From assembly GCF_918797505.1 (NCBI RefSeq), contig NC_092799.1, positions 12,176,295-12,240,294 of the forward strand: a stretch of 64,000 bases of DNA, read 5' to 3'. The position numbers were made by a program, and so were the translations under genes. Below are positions 1 through 13,069 of the stretch, one piece after another. This DNA comes from Bemisia tabaci. Its lineage: Eukaryota; Arthropoda; Insecta; Hemiptera; Aleyrodidae. The notes below the pieces were generated by a model. It made no database searches. It was given only the letters and a program-made list of their open reading frames with translations, and was not told the DNA's origin. The first letter of the stretch is position 1. The number at the start of each line of letters is the position of its first letter.

Positions 1-3000
1 CCATCTTGATTTTCTGGTAATAATTTTATTAGAAATCACATATTCTTTGAAGTAAACACTATGCTACTTAGGCTTTCTCTCAAAGCTGAAGTTTTTGAAT
101 CTTGTAAGTATTTTGTATGACACATATGGGCGGAACTAGGAATTTTCTGAGTGGGGACCCAGAAGGATTTAGAGCAAGGACTTGGCGAAAGTAAAGTTCT
201 GTTCCCTCTGTAGTAACGTAACGTTAAAGTGAGGTACTGTTAAAGTTCTCATTACCTGCATACTGATTTACCTCTAAAATATTTTTAAAATCCATCTTCA
301 TTGTAAATCGGTCATTGGTTAAACTATTATTATGGTGTGAAATTCGTCCTCTCCCTAATGAGTCTCACTAGAGTCCAGGGCCGTTCGCTCTGAAATGAGC
401 AGCATCTGTTGAGTCAAGTTTGTCTGCTAGAGAGGATAACAGGATGCATCTATGATCACCTCTTGGAACGATATGCATTATAATCCCAGCATCTCCAACT
501 ATAAGTCATAGGTTCAATGGCCACCCCATTTACCAAGATTATGCACCTGATTTCAAAAAAATCAACCAAATCCACCCATCTCACAGAATACAACCAGAAA
601 AAAGGCACTGGTCATAGTCAGTTGAATGCAGATATACTTCCACACGTTTTGCCCTCTCTCGGCACTTTCTACAATGCCGAAGTCACTTTTACCTAATTTG
701 ACCCTAGGAAAACTTTTGGAAATTGGAATGTCTCAAGAGCGATTTTAAGCCACTTTCAATTAGCAAAATTATGGGGGCGGGGAGGGGCCCTGGCTCCCAT
801 AGTTCCACCCATGACGACTTGTAACTCTTGCTTCGTTAATTCAAGGTTTTGTCGTTCTTTTCAAAGTGTTTTGCTTTCCACCGGCACAGCCTGGTCGTTT
901 ATCTTTTCTAATTTTTTCATGGTTTCCTAATTTCAGAAGAAAGGATTATTCAGAAATCATTTTTATTTTTTCTTCTCTTTGTTCTTGTTTGAAGTTTCTT
1001 GTACGAGGTATCTGATATTTACCTACCGATTCATGGTTTATAATCCAAATTGTGTGCTGTTCAGCATTTTTCATTTGTTTTATATCTGCTGAGTATGTGC
1101 AATTTTCCCCCTGTAATTTCTTATCTAACCGTACCCTTGCCCATCTTGTTTAATATTTCAACTTTTGCAGTTTAGATTTTAAAGTTTTGTGGATTCTACT
1201 AACTAATCACTGAGTGGAATCAAAAGAAAATGGAAAAGAATCTTCATCGGTTTTGAGGAGTTTTCTTTTATTTTCGGAAGATTCTAGGCTAAAATTTTAT
1301 ATTCTTTTTCCATCATCAATGTCATTATTTTCTTCTATGTTCCATTTCTGGTGTCCTTTATTTATTCTCTCTTCATTCTGAGGTTATTTCCTTTTTTTTC
1401 TTTCTCATTCCTTTTTTCTGTTTGTGAAAACGCCGGGTTTCAGTTTTTGTTGTTTTCATTTTTTTTACACGCGTTACTTCCTCCCAAGTTTACTGTGCAT
1501 CCAATCCTATTTTTTTTCCTCTGGTTTTAATCTATTGATCCTAATATCTGATCCATCCATTTTTTGTTTGACAGATTTTATCAATCAATAAAACCAAACG
1601 TTTGTTCCTATTTTACTCTTGTTAAAAGTTGAAGCACCTTTAAAAAATTAAGAAACGCAGTACCGTCTTTGACTCTCTCCTCATAGATGTTTGAATTTTT
1701 TCTCTGTGATTTCTTCTCTTTTTTTCAGTGGCTCACAGTCTAATTTATTGTCTCTCACTTTGGCAACATTGATAAACTGTTGAAAGGAAGATTCATGTTA
1801 AATCTTTAACATTTTCTGCAATTTTTGCAGAAATTCAGGCAGCACTGTGGTGGTTGTCTTCGTATCTTAATCTACCTGGACGGCTCTCTTTTTGATTTTT
1901 GATAGGATCCTAATCTCCCATTTTTGTCAGTTTTTTTTTCCCCCAATTTCTTTTGGGTAAATATTTACCCTTTTCAATTTTTCAACGGTCTCCAAATGAA
2001 ATCGTCATACGTATGTAGGCAGGAAACGCTCAGTTATGAGATACTGATTGAAATCCGATTCCAAAAGGGCTTTTGTTTTTGTTCTTTCTTTTTTCTTTTC
2101 CTTTGGTATTCTCATCCCTGAGTCTGAATATTCAAAAATCAGGAAAAATATCTATCTAAACATCTTAGTCGGACCACACACTGATCTCTACTGATGTTCA
2201 TTGTACTTCTTACAAATGAGTAACTAATGTTTGACTGACTGTTTAAATCGATCGAAGTGTTCGTCGTAACAGAATAGAATACAATAAAACAAAATCGAAA
2301 AAACAATTTCACGCAAGCTTCCAAGTTTTTAAGTTATCTGCAGACACTATGGAGCTTCTGAAGTTTGTGAGTTAGTATAAATCTTAGAAAGAAACCCTTC
2401 TTCCTTAGCGAATTGAAGTCTTTATCTCAAAACTGGTGTGCATTTTTGTGTTCACTCATCGATCCCGTAATATTTTTTGAGCAAGGAATCTCACTTCCTT
2501 AAAAACTTGTAATACCTATGCCCGTTTCTAGGGGTTTTTTATTTTATTTTTTTTCATTCATGTATTTTTTTTATTATTTTTTTATTTTTTTTTATTAAAA
2601 ATTTCTCTCTCCCTCTTTATCCTTTTGAGAGTCTCCCAAATAATATTAACAAATTCTGGAAAATGTAAGTTATCCAACTATGTATTCAGAACATGTTATC
2701 AGCAACTGTACAGTTATTGTTGCTTCGTTTTTTTTTACTTCAAAACGTTGACAGATTAATCTTAAACTCTCAGAACCATGAACTTCTAAACTAAAGAGAT
2801 TAAACCAACAGTTACTGTTCTTCGACAGTATCAATCAAATGATTTTACTGTCGCAAATTTTCTGTTCCAACCATGAAAGTAACCATGAAAGTTTTTAATT
2901 TTTTTTAAGTATGAAAAAGTTATTAGTTGTCTGTATGGTAAATAATCTTTGTGAGAAAAATGTAGTCTTAAGTCAAGAAAACATCAAATTGATGATAATC

Positions 3001-4620
3001 ATTTAGAGAACAACCTCAAGAACATCTCGAGCCCTGACCACCGACTGGCTCATCCATTGAAATTGATTGCTCTAGTTCAGATCTATAAGGTGTTCCCTTA
3101 TAGAAGCAAGGCTCCATCAAGGTCAATATTTATGATAAGTTAGTGGTCTAGAAGTCTGACTCCCAAGTTTTCACCAACTCATTACTAACTACATTATTGT
3201 AGTATTGAACTGTGTATTCTGAAATTATTTCCGAAGATAAACGTTGTGATGAAAAATGTATTTATTCGAATTCTTTGAATGCTTATCAAATGTATTGAGT
3301 CTAGCTTAATGCCTTGAAGACGAATGGTTTTCAAGGAAAATGGGGATTTTACAAGATGAATTGTGCTTGTGCAATTTAAACAAAAAAAAATTATGACTAA
3401 GCTCCGCGGGTGCGTCAGCCAAGGCAAAGCGCCTTTGAATTTTATTATAAAGCGATTTGATCAAGCTCTGTCATGTATATTGTAGCGACCCATTTGAGAT
3501 TTGAAAAAGTGTTAATCTGAGTTCTTCTAAGATTGATTAGGTAAATTGATCGCTGAGTTAAAAAGACAGTAGAATGTATTGTTGGTGCTTTCTCAATGAG
3601 TTATATAGTAAGTGATATCAGTAACTTTAAAATGCCGTTTTTTTTATTTAAAAACAACTTTCTCTAAAGCCCATTTAACAACCTCTCATAGTTTCCCTTC
3701 TTTATTTTGTTTGTTTCCTTTGAAAAAAAAAAATTTCGTAAAAATTAATGTATATTTCATTTAATCTCCTACAGAAAAGTAACTCCCCCAAAAAACAGAG
3801 AAACCAATTCCTTATCGTTGAAATTTTTATTCATTTCTTCTCTTTATTAGTCAGGCTGATGAGGAAAATTAGTTTATATTATGTACTTTATTTATAGTCT
3901 TGAATGAAGGACACATTTCTCTGAAGTTCTCTTATTAGAAGAAATGAATAAGAACGTCAGAATCACCATTGCTAGCTGGCATCAGGCCATTTAAAATATG
4001 GAAACTATTTTTCATTATGTTGAACCACAGCAACGGGAGAACATAAGGTGAACTCAATTATAAGGAATTGTGTGATCCCCGAAATATACTTGTTACACTT
4101 TATTTTTAAATATTAGATTACATTCAATGTTAATTCTGTGTTACCTATTTTGTCCATACTTTTCAAAGCAAATCAGACCTGAAATTGTATCATCCTTATT
4201 TTGTACTCGAATTGTAATTTTTTTTATCAATTTTTTCAATAAAATCTTCCGCTCCCCCTTCAATTTTGTTGTACAGTCATCATATTCAAACCTTCCTATC
4301 AAGCTTTTAAGACTTTTAAAGACATCTCTTTTACATTGAAAGGGACGCACACTTGGACGCATAGACAACGATGGGAGAATGGGAAAGATCAGGGTTTGGA
4401 CTCTTGCGATCAAATTTTTAACTGCTACTTTTTTTGCTGAATGATCTGTCGAAGCTTGGATAGGGTGAAATCTCGGGGGTTTAAGAACGCATTTTCCACC
4501 AATGTAACTTAACGGATATCTTTAACTCTTCAAACCTTTACCTTAATGATACTGCAACAGTGGAAATATATACTCAATGTACCAGTTTTTACTCCTTTTC
4601 TGCCATAATTAAATGACATA
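1..4620. other. AT-rich stretch without recognisable gene
   Basis: The first 4.6 kb is strongly AT-rich, with long T-rich tracts (for example around 2,530-2,610). The longest open frames are about 60-90 codons, lack any domain I recognise and have T-driven Phe/Leu-rich composition. I saw no splice-bounded GC-rich exon like those of the receptor gene, and no clear inverted-repeat element. It is intergenic, or intronic of a gene extending beyond the window. Confidence 0.6.
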
Positions 4621-4622
4621 GG

Positions 4623-4836
4623 CCTTGTCTCCACGGGATGTTTTCATGGGATTTGTCCCAAGTTCGAATCGCAGGAATGAAACTTCTTGGATTTTTCCCA
4701 GTTACTGGCTCCATGGGACGGAGCTCATACAGTCCTGCGACTAGTTTGCGCGCGAAGATAAATTAGTTAAAGTTGAGTATTAAACCGGGATTAAAATACG
4801 AATTGCTTTCAATTGACAATCAGACACATCTCAACT
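4623..4836 (+). mobile_element. MITE, truncated copy of the 59,833-60,250 family
   Basis: It starts with CCTTGTCTCCACGGGA and continues with text also found from 59,833 (a CCCAAGTTCGAATCGCAGG-like stretch and CTGCGACTAGTTTGCGCG). It lacks the right terminal inverted repeat and runs directly into the 510-bp tandem repeat. It is non-coding. Confidence 0.75.
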
Positions 4837-4837
4837 C

Positions 4838-7392
4838 AAGGCGCCCTAGAAAATACCTCCCATTGTTCATCGTTACATACGAAGATAAGTTGAGAATGGT
4901 TCGTCATATTGCCTTCAGTTTTATACATACATATTTTTGGGCAAAATGAGAGACGACGTTTCTCCATTTGCGACGTTGCAGACTTCCTTAGAAATTTTAT
5001 TTTCCTTTCGAGAAGCTGGTCAACATAAAACTTAAATTCTCCATGATTTTTCGTATTCGATAGCAGAAGATTTGGTTCAAAATTTAAAGTCTTAAATTAG
5101 GATTGTTTCTCATAGAAGAGATGAATTAAGAACGGAAATTTTGAAAAACCGCAATGGAGATACGTGGTTTCGCATTTTAGTCGGTGCGATACGGACATCC
5201 ATCAAGTTTAAAAAAATGCATCAAGTCCCCGTCACCGCCGACCAACGCGTTTGTCGATCGAATCAATTACAGGTATTATGCGTAGGAGGTCAAAACGCCT
5301 TCAATTTCTCGAACGCAATACGGACATCCGTCGAGGTTGTATAGTTGTATTAAGGCGCCGTAGCAAGCGCGTCCCATTGTCCATCGTTACATACGAATAT
5401 AAGTTGAGAGAGGCCAGTCATAATGCCTTCAGTTTTATACATACATATTTTTTCGGCAAAATGAGAGACGACGTTTCTCCATTTGCGACGTTGCAGACTT
5501 CCTTAGAAAGAGCTTGATGCAAAAACGGCTTTTTTCGCCCCCTCTGGAATTTCTTCAGACTTTGTCTATTGATTACTCATACTTGAGCGCTTCTTTTCCC
5601 AAATTTTCAGACCCCCAAAAAATTTTGGGGGGGAGCTAGGGGGGGGTGGAAGTCAAAACCTGTGAACCTCGATATCTCTCGAACGAAGAAAGATATCGAG
5701 GTCCGGTTTGGACGAAAAATCGTCTAAAATTGCATACTTTAAGATTCTAAAGGTCGAAATCCCGATATCACATTTTTAGGTCAACATATGTGCTTTTTTC
5801 CAGTTTTTAGGTCTAGAAAATTTCTTTTAAACGAAAAATTTACAAAGATCTCAATTTTTTATTTGAACCAAAAGCAGTTTTTTAAATTGTTCGTCTTTTT
5901 CCGCATCCAACGCGTGGTCAATTAAGCTGGGGAACCAAACGGTTCCGGAGTTATGATCGATTGAAGTTTCCGCTCAACACGCGCCGACCGATTTTCGCGC
6001 GCAAAAAAGTTGAATTTGACTGTTATTAAATCAGATTGACTGTTCAAACTGAGCGAAATGCATTATTAGGGACTCTTGAGGGTCGCTGAGTTCAGAAATT
6101 ACAGATACTTCCAAAAAATTCACGTTTTTAAAATTACAGCTCTGTAGCGCTATTTTAGAGGCCCACTGAGCGCCGACCGGCCGCTCAGTGGTCCTGTACG
6201 GAGCTGTAATTTTAAAAACGCGAATTTTTTGGAAGTATCTGTAATTTCTGAACTCAGCGATTCTCAAGAGTCCCTAATAATGCATTTCGCTCAGTTTGAA
6301 CAGTCAATCTGATTTAATAACAGTCAAATTCAACTTTTTTGCGCGCGAAAATCGGTCGGCGCGTGTTGAGCGGAAACTTCAATCGATCATAACTCCGGAA
6401 CCGTTTGGTTCCCCAGCTTAATTGACCACGCGTTGGATGCGGAAAAAGACGAACAATTTAAAAAACTGCTTTTGGTTCAAATAAAAAATTGAGATCTTTG
6501 TAAATTTTTCGTTTAAAAGAAATTTTCTAGACCTAAAAACTGGAAAAAAGCACATATGTTGACCTAAAAATGTGATATCGGGATTTCGACCTTTAGAATC
6601 TTAAAGTATGCAATTTTAGACGATTTTTCGTCCAAACCGGACCTCGATATCTTTCTTCGTTCGAGAGATATCGAGGTTCACAGGTTTTGACTTCCACCCC
6701 CCCTAGCTCCCCCCCAAAATTTTTTGGGGGTCTGAAAATTTGAGAAAAGAAGCGCTCAAGTATGAGTAATCAATAGACAAAGTCTGAAGAAATTCCAGAG
6801 GGGGGCGAAAAAAGCCGTTTTTACATCAAGCTCTTTTATTTTTCTTTAGAGAAGCTGGTCAACATAAAAGTTAAATTCTCCATGATTTTTCGTATTCGAT
6901 AGCAGAAGATTTGATTCAAAAACTAAAGTCGTAAATTTGGATTGTTTCTCAAGGAAGAGATGAATTATGAACGGAAATTTTGAAACACCGCAATGGAGAT
7001 ACGTGGTTTTGCGCTTCAGTCGGTGCGATACGGACATCCATCAAGTTTAAAAAATGCATCAAGTCCCCGTCACCGCCGACCAACGCATTTGTCGATCGAA
7101 TCTCAGGTATTATGTGTAGGAGGTCAAAACGCCTTCAATTTCTCGAACGCAATACGGACATCCGTCAAGGTTGTATAGTTGTATCAAGGCGCCGTAGCAA
7201 GCGCGTCCCATTGTCCATCGTTACATACGAATATAAGTTGAGAGAGGCCAGTCATAATGCCTTCAGTTTTATACATACATATTTTTTCGGCAAAATGAGA
7301 GACGACGTTTCTCCATTTGCAACGTTGCAGACTTCCTTAGAAATTTTATTTTTCTTTCGAGAAGCTGGTCAACATAGAACTTAAATTCTCCG
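4838..7392. repeat. ~510-bp tandem repeat, about 2.4 copies
   Basis: Units start with AAGGCGCC at 4,838, 5,352 and 7,186. Shared markers are GAGAGACGACGTTTCTCC, GAGAAGCTGGTCAACATA and CGCAATGGAGATACGTGG. Unit 1 is 514 bp. Unit 2 is 1,834 bp because a 1,324-bp palindrome sits inside it (510 bp without). Unit 3 is partial (about 207 bp). Short open frames across the units are not conserved in frame between copies, so I do not call them genes. Confidence 0.9.
5510..6833. mobile_element. 1.3-kb foldback element (near-perfect palindrome)
   Basis: Two arms of about 660 bp (5,510-6,172 and 6,182-6,833) are reverse complements with only scattered differences, around a centre near 6,175. Termini are GAGCTTGATG and its complement. 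Each arm carries a further small hairpin (CCTCGATATCT/AGATATCGAGG) and a G-rich/C-rich run. No frame is long enough to code for a transposase. The empty target is present in units 1 and 3 of the host repeat and reads GAAATTTTA; the element sits exactly between GAAA and TTTTA with no visible target duplication. Confidence 0.92.
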
Positions 7393-7423
7393 GTCCACCG
7401 GTTCCACCGCTGGTCAATTTTCC

Positions 7424-8060
7424 AGTCAGAAAAAGTCCCCCGCTTCGCGCTATCCGCTGAAAACGCCTTAGAGAAACAGTCAAAATCTGGCCTCAATGAC
7501 TCGTTTTTGACCAGTTTTTCACTGTTTTTCGGCTCAGGAGGCGTTGCCAAGCCTCGGGACTATGCGCAATCGACCCAGCGCATTCAACTACATAGGCTTT
7601 GACTGTAATCTCGAAATCTTTCTCCACGACCAAAATCGAGAAAAATAGACACGGAGTAAATTTTTATGGTCAAAATCGCAAGTTCACCAATCGGGCCGAA
7701 ACCATGCAAGCTCGCTTGGAAATGACCCGCTGAGTGCGATTTTTCAGTCGGAAAAGCTCCGCGAGTCCCTCTCTTCCCGGTATTTGCTGAAAACGCCTCA
7801 GAGAAACAGTCAAAAACTGGCCTTGAACGCTCACCAGTTTTTGACTGTTTCTAGGCTCAGGAAGCTTCGCCAAAGCCTCAGAACCATGCGCAATCGACCC
7901 AGCGCCTTCAACTACGTAGGATCCGACTGCAATCTAGAAATTTTTCCCCACAACCAAAATCGAGAAAAATAGACAGGGATTAGATGAAGTGAACTTTTAT
8001 GGTCAAAATCAAAAGCTCACCGATCGGGCCGAAACCATGCAAGCTCGCTTGGAAATGGCC
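7424..8060. repeat. Tandem duplication, ~316-bp period, two copies
   Basis: Copies at about 7,424-7,740 and 7,741-8,060 share CAGAGAAACAGTCAAAA-type text, GCGCAATCGACCCAGCGC, ACCAAAATCGAGAAAAATAG and CCGAAACCATGCAAGCTCG. They are diverged and non-coding. The left copy directly follows the 510-bp repeat. Confidence 0.8.
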
Positions 8061-8263
8061 CGAAAATTATTTTTTAAAATTAAATTTTAAAAATTACTTA
8101 AAAAATTTTTCCCGTCCAAAATCGTGGAAAATCGACGGTGGTTAAACGGATCCAATTTATAAGATCGAAATTGAAAGTTCTCCAAGAGCTGAAATTAAGC
8201 CTGACCCGTTTAAAATGCCTCGAGGAGTCTGTAAAAATAAAACTGCATGTGTTTTATATACAA

Positions 8264-9074
8264 ACGAAAGTTCTAATTTGACCGCTGCTGACCACACTGT
8301 TTGGCGCAATGCGTGAAGTATTCATGCAGTCTTGTAGGCGCTTGACATATTTTATTCCGGTAAAACATGGGTAAAGCTGATTGACAAGACACACAAGCAA
8401 AGAGTCTGCTCGATACAGTTCGCATTTGCCTTTTGAGAACAGGACAACGAAACCTTTATCCACTATCCTTTTCACTGATAGGAGATTTGCAGAAAGTTCA
8501 GGCACAATATTTACATCTGAGAAGCAGTTGAGTTTGCTGCCATTTACAGCGACGCGAACTCTGCCTTTGCCTTCAACAGGCATACGGTAACGTTAGCTAC
8601 AGAAACACTGCACTGGTGTCATGGCATTTGCTGAAGTCACTGATGTATGACTTATTGTTTGTCATATGCAGGGGTTGCAGCTATGCGTTTCAAGCCGACT
8701 GCTGCTGACCGCAGTGTGTTTGACGCAATGCGTGAAGTATTCATACAGTCTTGTAGGCGCTATGCGTTTCATGCCGACCGCCTCACCGCTCCGTTCCAGG
8801 TCAAATTGCGTGTTTGGTTTCTCTCTTAACTCGACTAACTAAAGGTGTTGTCTCTTGTATCACCGAAAGACGACAAAATTAGAAATTACTATACTTTCCC
8901 TCTCAGGAAATGAGAGATTTTGTCGCCTTTTCTCGTTTGTAATTTATTTTCTGAATCCGATTTTTTCCTCTCTTTTTTGATACCTACATTCAAAAAGATT
9001 GCAAAATTTGCCGCCCCCTACATTTTGCCGCCATGGGCCGCGGCCCATATGGCCACCCCCTTAATCCGGCCCTG
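8264..9074 (-). mobile_element. hAT-like element, second copy, left end unclear
   Basis: The right end is AATCCGGCCCTG at 9,074. It reads as the reverse complement of the element at 49,338-50,230: shared blocks are the GGCCGCGGCCCAT region, ATACCTACATT, the ACAAAATTAGAAATTACTATA-like block and the GCGCAATGCGTGAAGTATTC repeat units. The left terminus cannot be placed. A copia fragment interrupts it at 8,341-8,682. It carries no transposase, so it would depend on enzymes made elsewhere. Confidence 0.7.
8341..8583 (-). pseudogene. Copia-type pol fragment (region before integrase)
   Basis: The minus-strand frame from 8,583 encodes MPVEGKGRVRVAVNGSK, then IVPELSANLLSVKRIVDKG and VVLFSKGKCELYRADS. 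The pattern (VP.L..NLLSV..L...G..V.F....C) is that of the stretch between protease and integrase in Ty1/copia polyproteins. A stop (TAA) lies just upstream. After about 80 residues the frame runs into the surrounding hairpin repeat. It is a short dead fragment of a retrotransposon, not a gene. Confidence 0.75.
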
Positions 9075-10287
9075 CTGCAGCGACAGTCATTGTTTTTCAA
9101 TGAGGGAAAAGTTGTAAATTTTTAGAAAGACTGCATGAAATTATATAAAATTCTTATCTAGATATTTCATAATTTTCACAATCATCTAGGTATATATTCC
9201 TCCCCTCGTCAACCTTGATAGGTACGTCACTTCAATCATTTCCAATCACAAATTTTCGTTGAAGAAGTGAATGCGGCAGTGTGCGTATCGTGTCTGACAA
9301 CCACGGCTCACTAATGTTAAAAAAATATTAACAAAGCGTGTAACGAAGAAATGATTGATGTGATCGCTCATGTCGAAAATGTTCGGCCTTAGAGTACATG
9401 TGGGTGGTATTAAATCATAAATCAAAATTGGTGAAAAATTCATTCAGTAATTTTTATTCAAGTCAAGGAAATGCTGAGTGGAGCAATGAGTACGAACTCA
9501 ACTTTAAAAACACAGTAATAAAATTGTGCAGAAATACAAATGACTTACTTAATTAAATGTACAATAGGAAGAATTGATCATGTAAAATTGACTTATGTGC
9601 CAATCAAAATGCTTGATTGCGACCTGTGCGACTAGAGCGAAAAGGCGGCGACGCTATGATACCTAGTCCTTTCCGAGGTCCGTCGTGGTACCGAAAAGAG
9701 CAAAGGATGAGAAAAGACGGAAAACCAAAATGGAGAATTCGGATATTCGAGGTTTTGAAAAGACCGTCATGCATTATGTCACGTGTCTCGAACATGGCAG
9801 ATTAGAATTTTGAATAGCTTTTGTAGTTTTTATAGTTGCTTTAGGAGTGATACCTTAGGAGTTTTGTCATGAAACTACGTTTACTGAACTGCAAACAGCA
9901 AACCACCATAGCACCAAATAGCGGACCCACTGGGGGGGGGGGGGGGGGCACGGGCATAATCCCTCCTCGGGCCCAAGAAAAAAGGGAATAAGAGAGGGAA
10001 GAAAGATTAGCAAGGTAGGGATGAGACAATAGAGAGTGAAAGTAGCGAATCCAAAAATTTACTACGATGGTTAAAGGATGTAACTGGGACATTCCCTCTT
10101 TTTTGAGGGAGAAGGGAGGAAGTTCGTTTATGAAAATAGCTGATTTTAGTTGCAAAGAACGACTCACTTTTGTAACATTCATAACTCGGTTGCGTGAGGG
10201 TGTTATTCCACTACAACGTTACAGAAGTGTCAAAGAGAGTTGACACTTGCACGGATAGAGAACTGAAAAAATATCCTGAGAAAAAAG
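9075..10287. other. Non-coding stretch with a 17-G run
   Basis: No domain-bearing frame and no clear terminal inverted repeat were seen. A homopolymer of 17 G occurs at 9,932-9,948, where read errors are likely. Open frames at 9,604-9,805 occur on both strands and look fortuitous. Confidence 0.5.
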
Positions 10288-11690
10288 GGGAAAATTTCCG
10301 GTTATAGGACATTTCGACAACGATTTTTTGTCCACGCACCTGTTTTTCTAGCAGTTTACGTCGAGGCGTTTTTTCGGCAGGGGAGTTTTGGTCCATTTAA
10401 CAATTGAGACCCAAAGTTAATAAGTCCACATGTGAATACAAGTATAAGTCCTATCTGTTTTCAAGAACGTTTAGCATGATTTTTGAACTTCATAAGAGGA
10501 AAAAGTGACTTGATTCAAGCAGATCTAAGTTCGCATTTACCGCCGAGAGAATTTCCTCATGTATCAATAAAGAAACTTACTGAGTTTTCGGATTACAGCT
10601 CTCTTTTTGTGCCGGAGTATCTTGATTTATTTTGCGAAGAAAGCTCCGTACTCTTGAAGGATGCCTGTCATCCTTAACATGCTGGAGCGCCTTCAATTTC
10701 GTATGGTACTGTGCAACACCTCTGTTGAGAAATAGTTGCGTATGGCACCGTGGCTCGCTGCGGCGCGGCGCGGCGGGGAACGGTCAACGCACACCGTGCT
10801 TTGGCGCCTACAAACCTAAGTGGATACTTCAAGCATTGCGCAATGCGTGAAGTATCCACTTAGGTTTGTAGGCCGCTTTGCTCTGTGTTCGGCTGTAATT
10901 TTTAAACTCGCGGAGTCAGCATTTTTCAACCGTGATTTTGAAATTTTTGCAAACTCTACGTGGATTATTCTCATTTAAATACTCGTAGATGGAAAAAAAT
11001 ATGAAAAGGAAAATATAATGTGTGTTTTGTAAATATTAAGGTGGTTCCGTGTGAAATTTAATGACTTCCAAAGCACTTTAATTTTTTCATTTATATTTTG
11101 TGCGTTTACTGTGCTGCAGCGTGGTGCACGTGCAACCAAACTCTCAAAATTGGACGCATTTGACTCTAAAAGGTCGATATGAAAATACCAATGATTGCGT
11201 GCTTCTTGGTTTTTTCCCCTCTTTAATTCATTTTTGTACAGTTGCTTTCAACACCACTACGGCTAAATGGTATTAAATCGATGCCATCTCTTAGAAAGGA
11301 CTTGCCTCGTTTTAAAAATGTATATGCTTTTAAAAGGAAGTTATATTTTTATAAAAATATAAAACAAAACAAAAAAGTGTATATGAAGTTTACTTCATAT
11401 CGAAAATTTTAAGGATGGGTAAAAAACCAAATATCCACCGATGACAATTTGAAAATATGAATCAGAAGGAGAAAGTAACATTTCATTTAAATAATGAGTC
11501 ACCGTAACAACACCTCCTTCTCTCTCAATTTTCTCATTTCGATATTGTCGTAATTTTACATACGAACTAAAATATAATGCTCGGACCAAGTCACTGTTAC
11601 TTATTTTACAAGTGGACGTAAACTACTGGACAAAACAGGTGCGCGGACAAAAAATCGTTGACAAAATGTCCAGGAACCAAATTTCTCTTC
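10288..11690. mobile_element. 1.4-kb inverted-repeat element containing a hairpin
   Basis: Terminal inverted repeats of roughly 75 bp: 10,290-10,370 (GGACATTTCGACAACG, TTTTTTGTCCACGCACCTG, AGTTTACGTC) match the complement of 11,612-11,688. The inside holds a perfect hairpin at 10,803-10,874 flanked by GC-rich text (CGGCGCGGCGCGGCGG), then AT-rich DNA shared with 23,475-24,410. There is no transposase frame. Confidence 0.8.
10803..10874. repeat. Hairpin of the CTACAAACCTAA family
   Basis: The arms GGCGCCTACAAACCTAAG / TGGATACTTCAAGCATTGCG and their complement meet at GCGCAATGCG. The stem is about 35 bp with one or two mismatches. Confidence 0.9.
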
Positions 11691-12279
11691 GTAATCAAAT
11701 AAATTGAGAACCTCATTACCTCATTTTCAATGATATTCTTTCTTGCGGTCGTTTGCTCGTACACAAATTAACAGTTCCTAGACGGTTCCAAGAACTTTCG
11801 CCTTAATGCAAAAAGTTGTCTCAATTTTGAAATTTGTGAAACTCAGGCATCTTTCTACGGAGACGGTGAAAATTGCGGAAATTAATTCCTCTTTTCGGTA
11901 GCATAACACCATGGGCTAGAAAGGTGACGACTCGTCGTTATCCATACGAAAGAACGTATCTCGATTTCAACCTTGCAAAATTGCTACAGTGGAAATCGGA
12001 TATAGGTAACGACCTTCTGGCGGCCGGCCAAATTCGGTCGTTTTATCCGATTGTCGCTATAACCGATGCCCAAGTACACTGAATAAATGGGATTTCAGCC
12101 ACGGGACTGACCGGATCGCAGGTCGTTGGTCGTATTATCCGATTTCCACTGTATTTCCATCTTTTGTGTAATAATTACTCCGAAAGTTGGCTGCTCTACT
12201 TGAAAAAAATGTAGGTCACCTCACCTGTGTAGGTCATTTCATGTGGAAACCAATTATACCGAAATAAATTCCCTTACTA

Positions 12280-12610
12280 TGGACCACTAGACAAGGTACA
12301 AATTGAAGCATTCTGGTACATGTTTCCTATTCAAAATTTCACGTAAAACACGATTTGTAAAACAAAATATGCTGCACGTAACTTCTAACAAGAAATTAAT
12401 GTTTTTCATGTATAAATTCAAACTTTCTGTTCAATATAAAAAGCTACTACTTCAGTCAAATCGCACACTAAACGTTACCCTGCAGCAGTCTTCGCAGTAG
12501 GTATGCAAACATGACAACCTCAATCTTGGCGCTTCGGCACAGCTGTTGCACGTTAACCACACAATGAACAACACAGGGCGTAGAAGGAACACTATGTAAT
12601 GAGATCCTTG
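12280..12610 (+). mobile_element. 550-bp TIR element, truncated copy
   Basis: It starts with TGGACCACTAGACAAGGTAC, the terminus of the 550-bp family (16,921; 19,565; 25,381). Similarity fades after about 330 bp and no right terminus is present. Confidence 0.75.
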
Positions 12611-12659
12611 CCGTTGTGAAAGTGCATAGACGATTCCGCTCATTCAGTAGACTATAAAA

Positions 12660-12975
12660 TTTTTCGTGTGAGCGGGAAATTCGGGCGGTAGCCCGGCCGG
12701 CGCGACACGCGCATTGCCGCCTACAAACCTAAGAGGATACTACAAGCTTTGCGCAATGCACGAGGTATTCAGTTAGGTTTGTAGGCGCTAGTGCGCGTAT
12801 CCCGCTGGTAGCTCCTCGCTCCGCTCTCTTAGAGTCTAATATTCAAACCCGCGAAGTCAGCGTTTTTCAACTCATGATTTGGAAATGTTTGCACGCTCTG
12901 CACGGATTATTCTCATTAATATTGATGCGGGGATTATTTTTGTTGCAAAAATCTTATTCTAAATCAAACTTTGAA
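12660..12975 (+). mobile_element. Hairpin-bearing element fragment
   Basis: GTAGCCCGGCCGGCGCGACA leads into an imperfect CTACAAACCTAA-family hairpin (12,716-12,789), followed by CCCGCTGGTAGCTCCTCGC and about 150 bp nearly identical to 23,600-23,720. No termini were found. Confidence 0.8.
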
Positions 12976-13069
12976 ACGGAAACATACATCAGAGTGCTTA
13001 AATTTTTACCAACTAACTAACTCGTCACTCTTATAGCGCTTCTGTGCGCTCTGCGATACAAAACCGCCA

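Noticed and set aside
8381..8590. Plus-strand 69-codon ORF over the copia fragment
   Set aside because: It is the antisense of the copia peptide, which shows the expected pol pattern on the minus strand.
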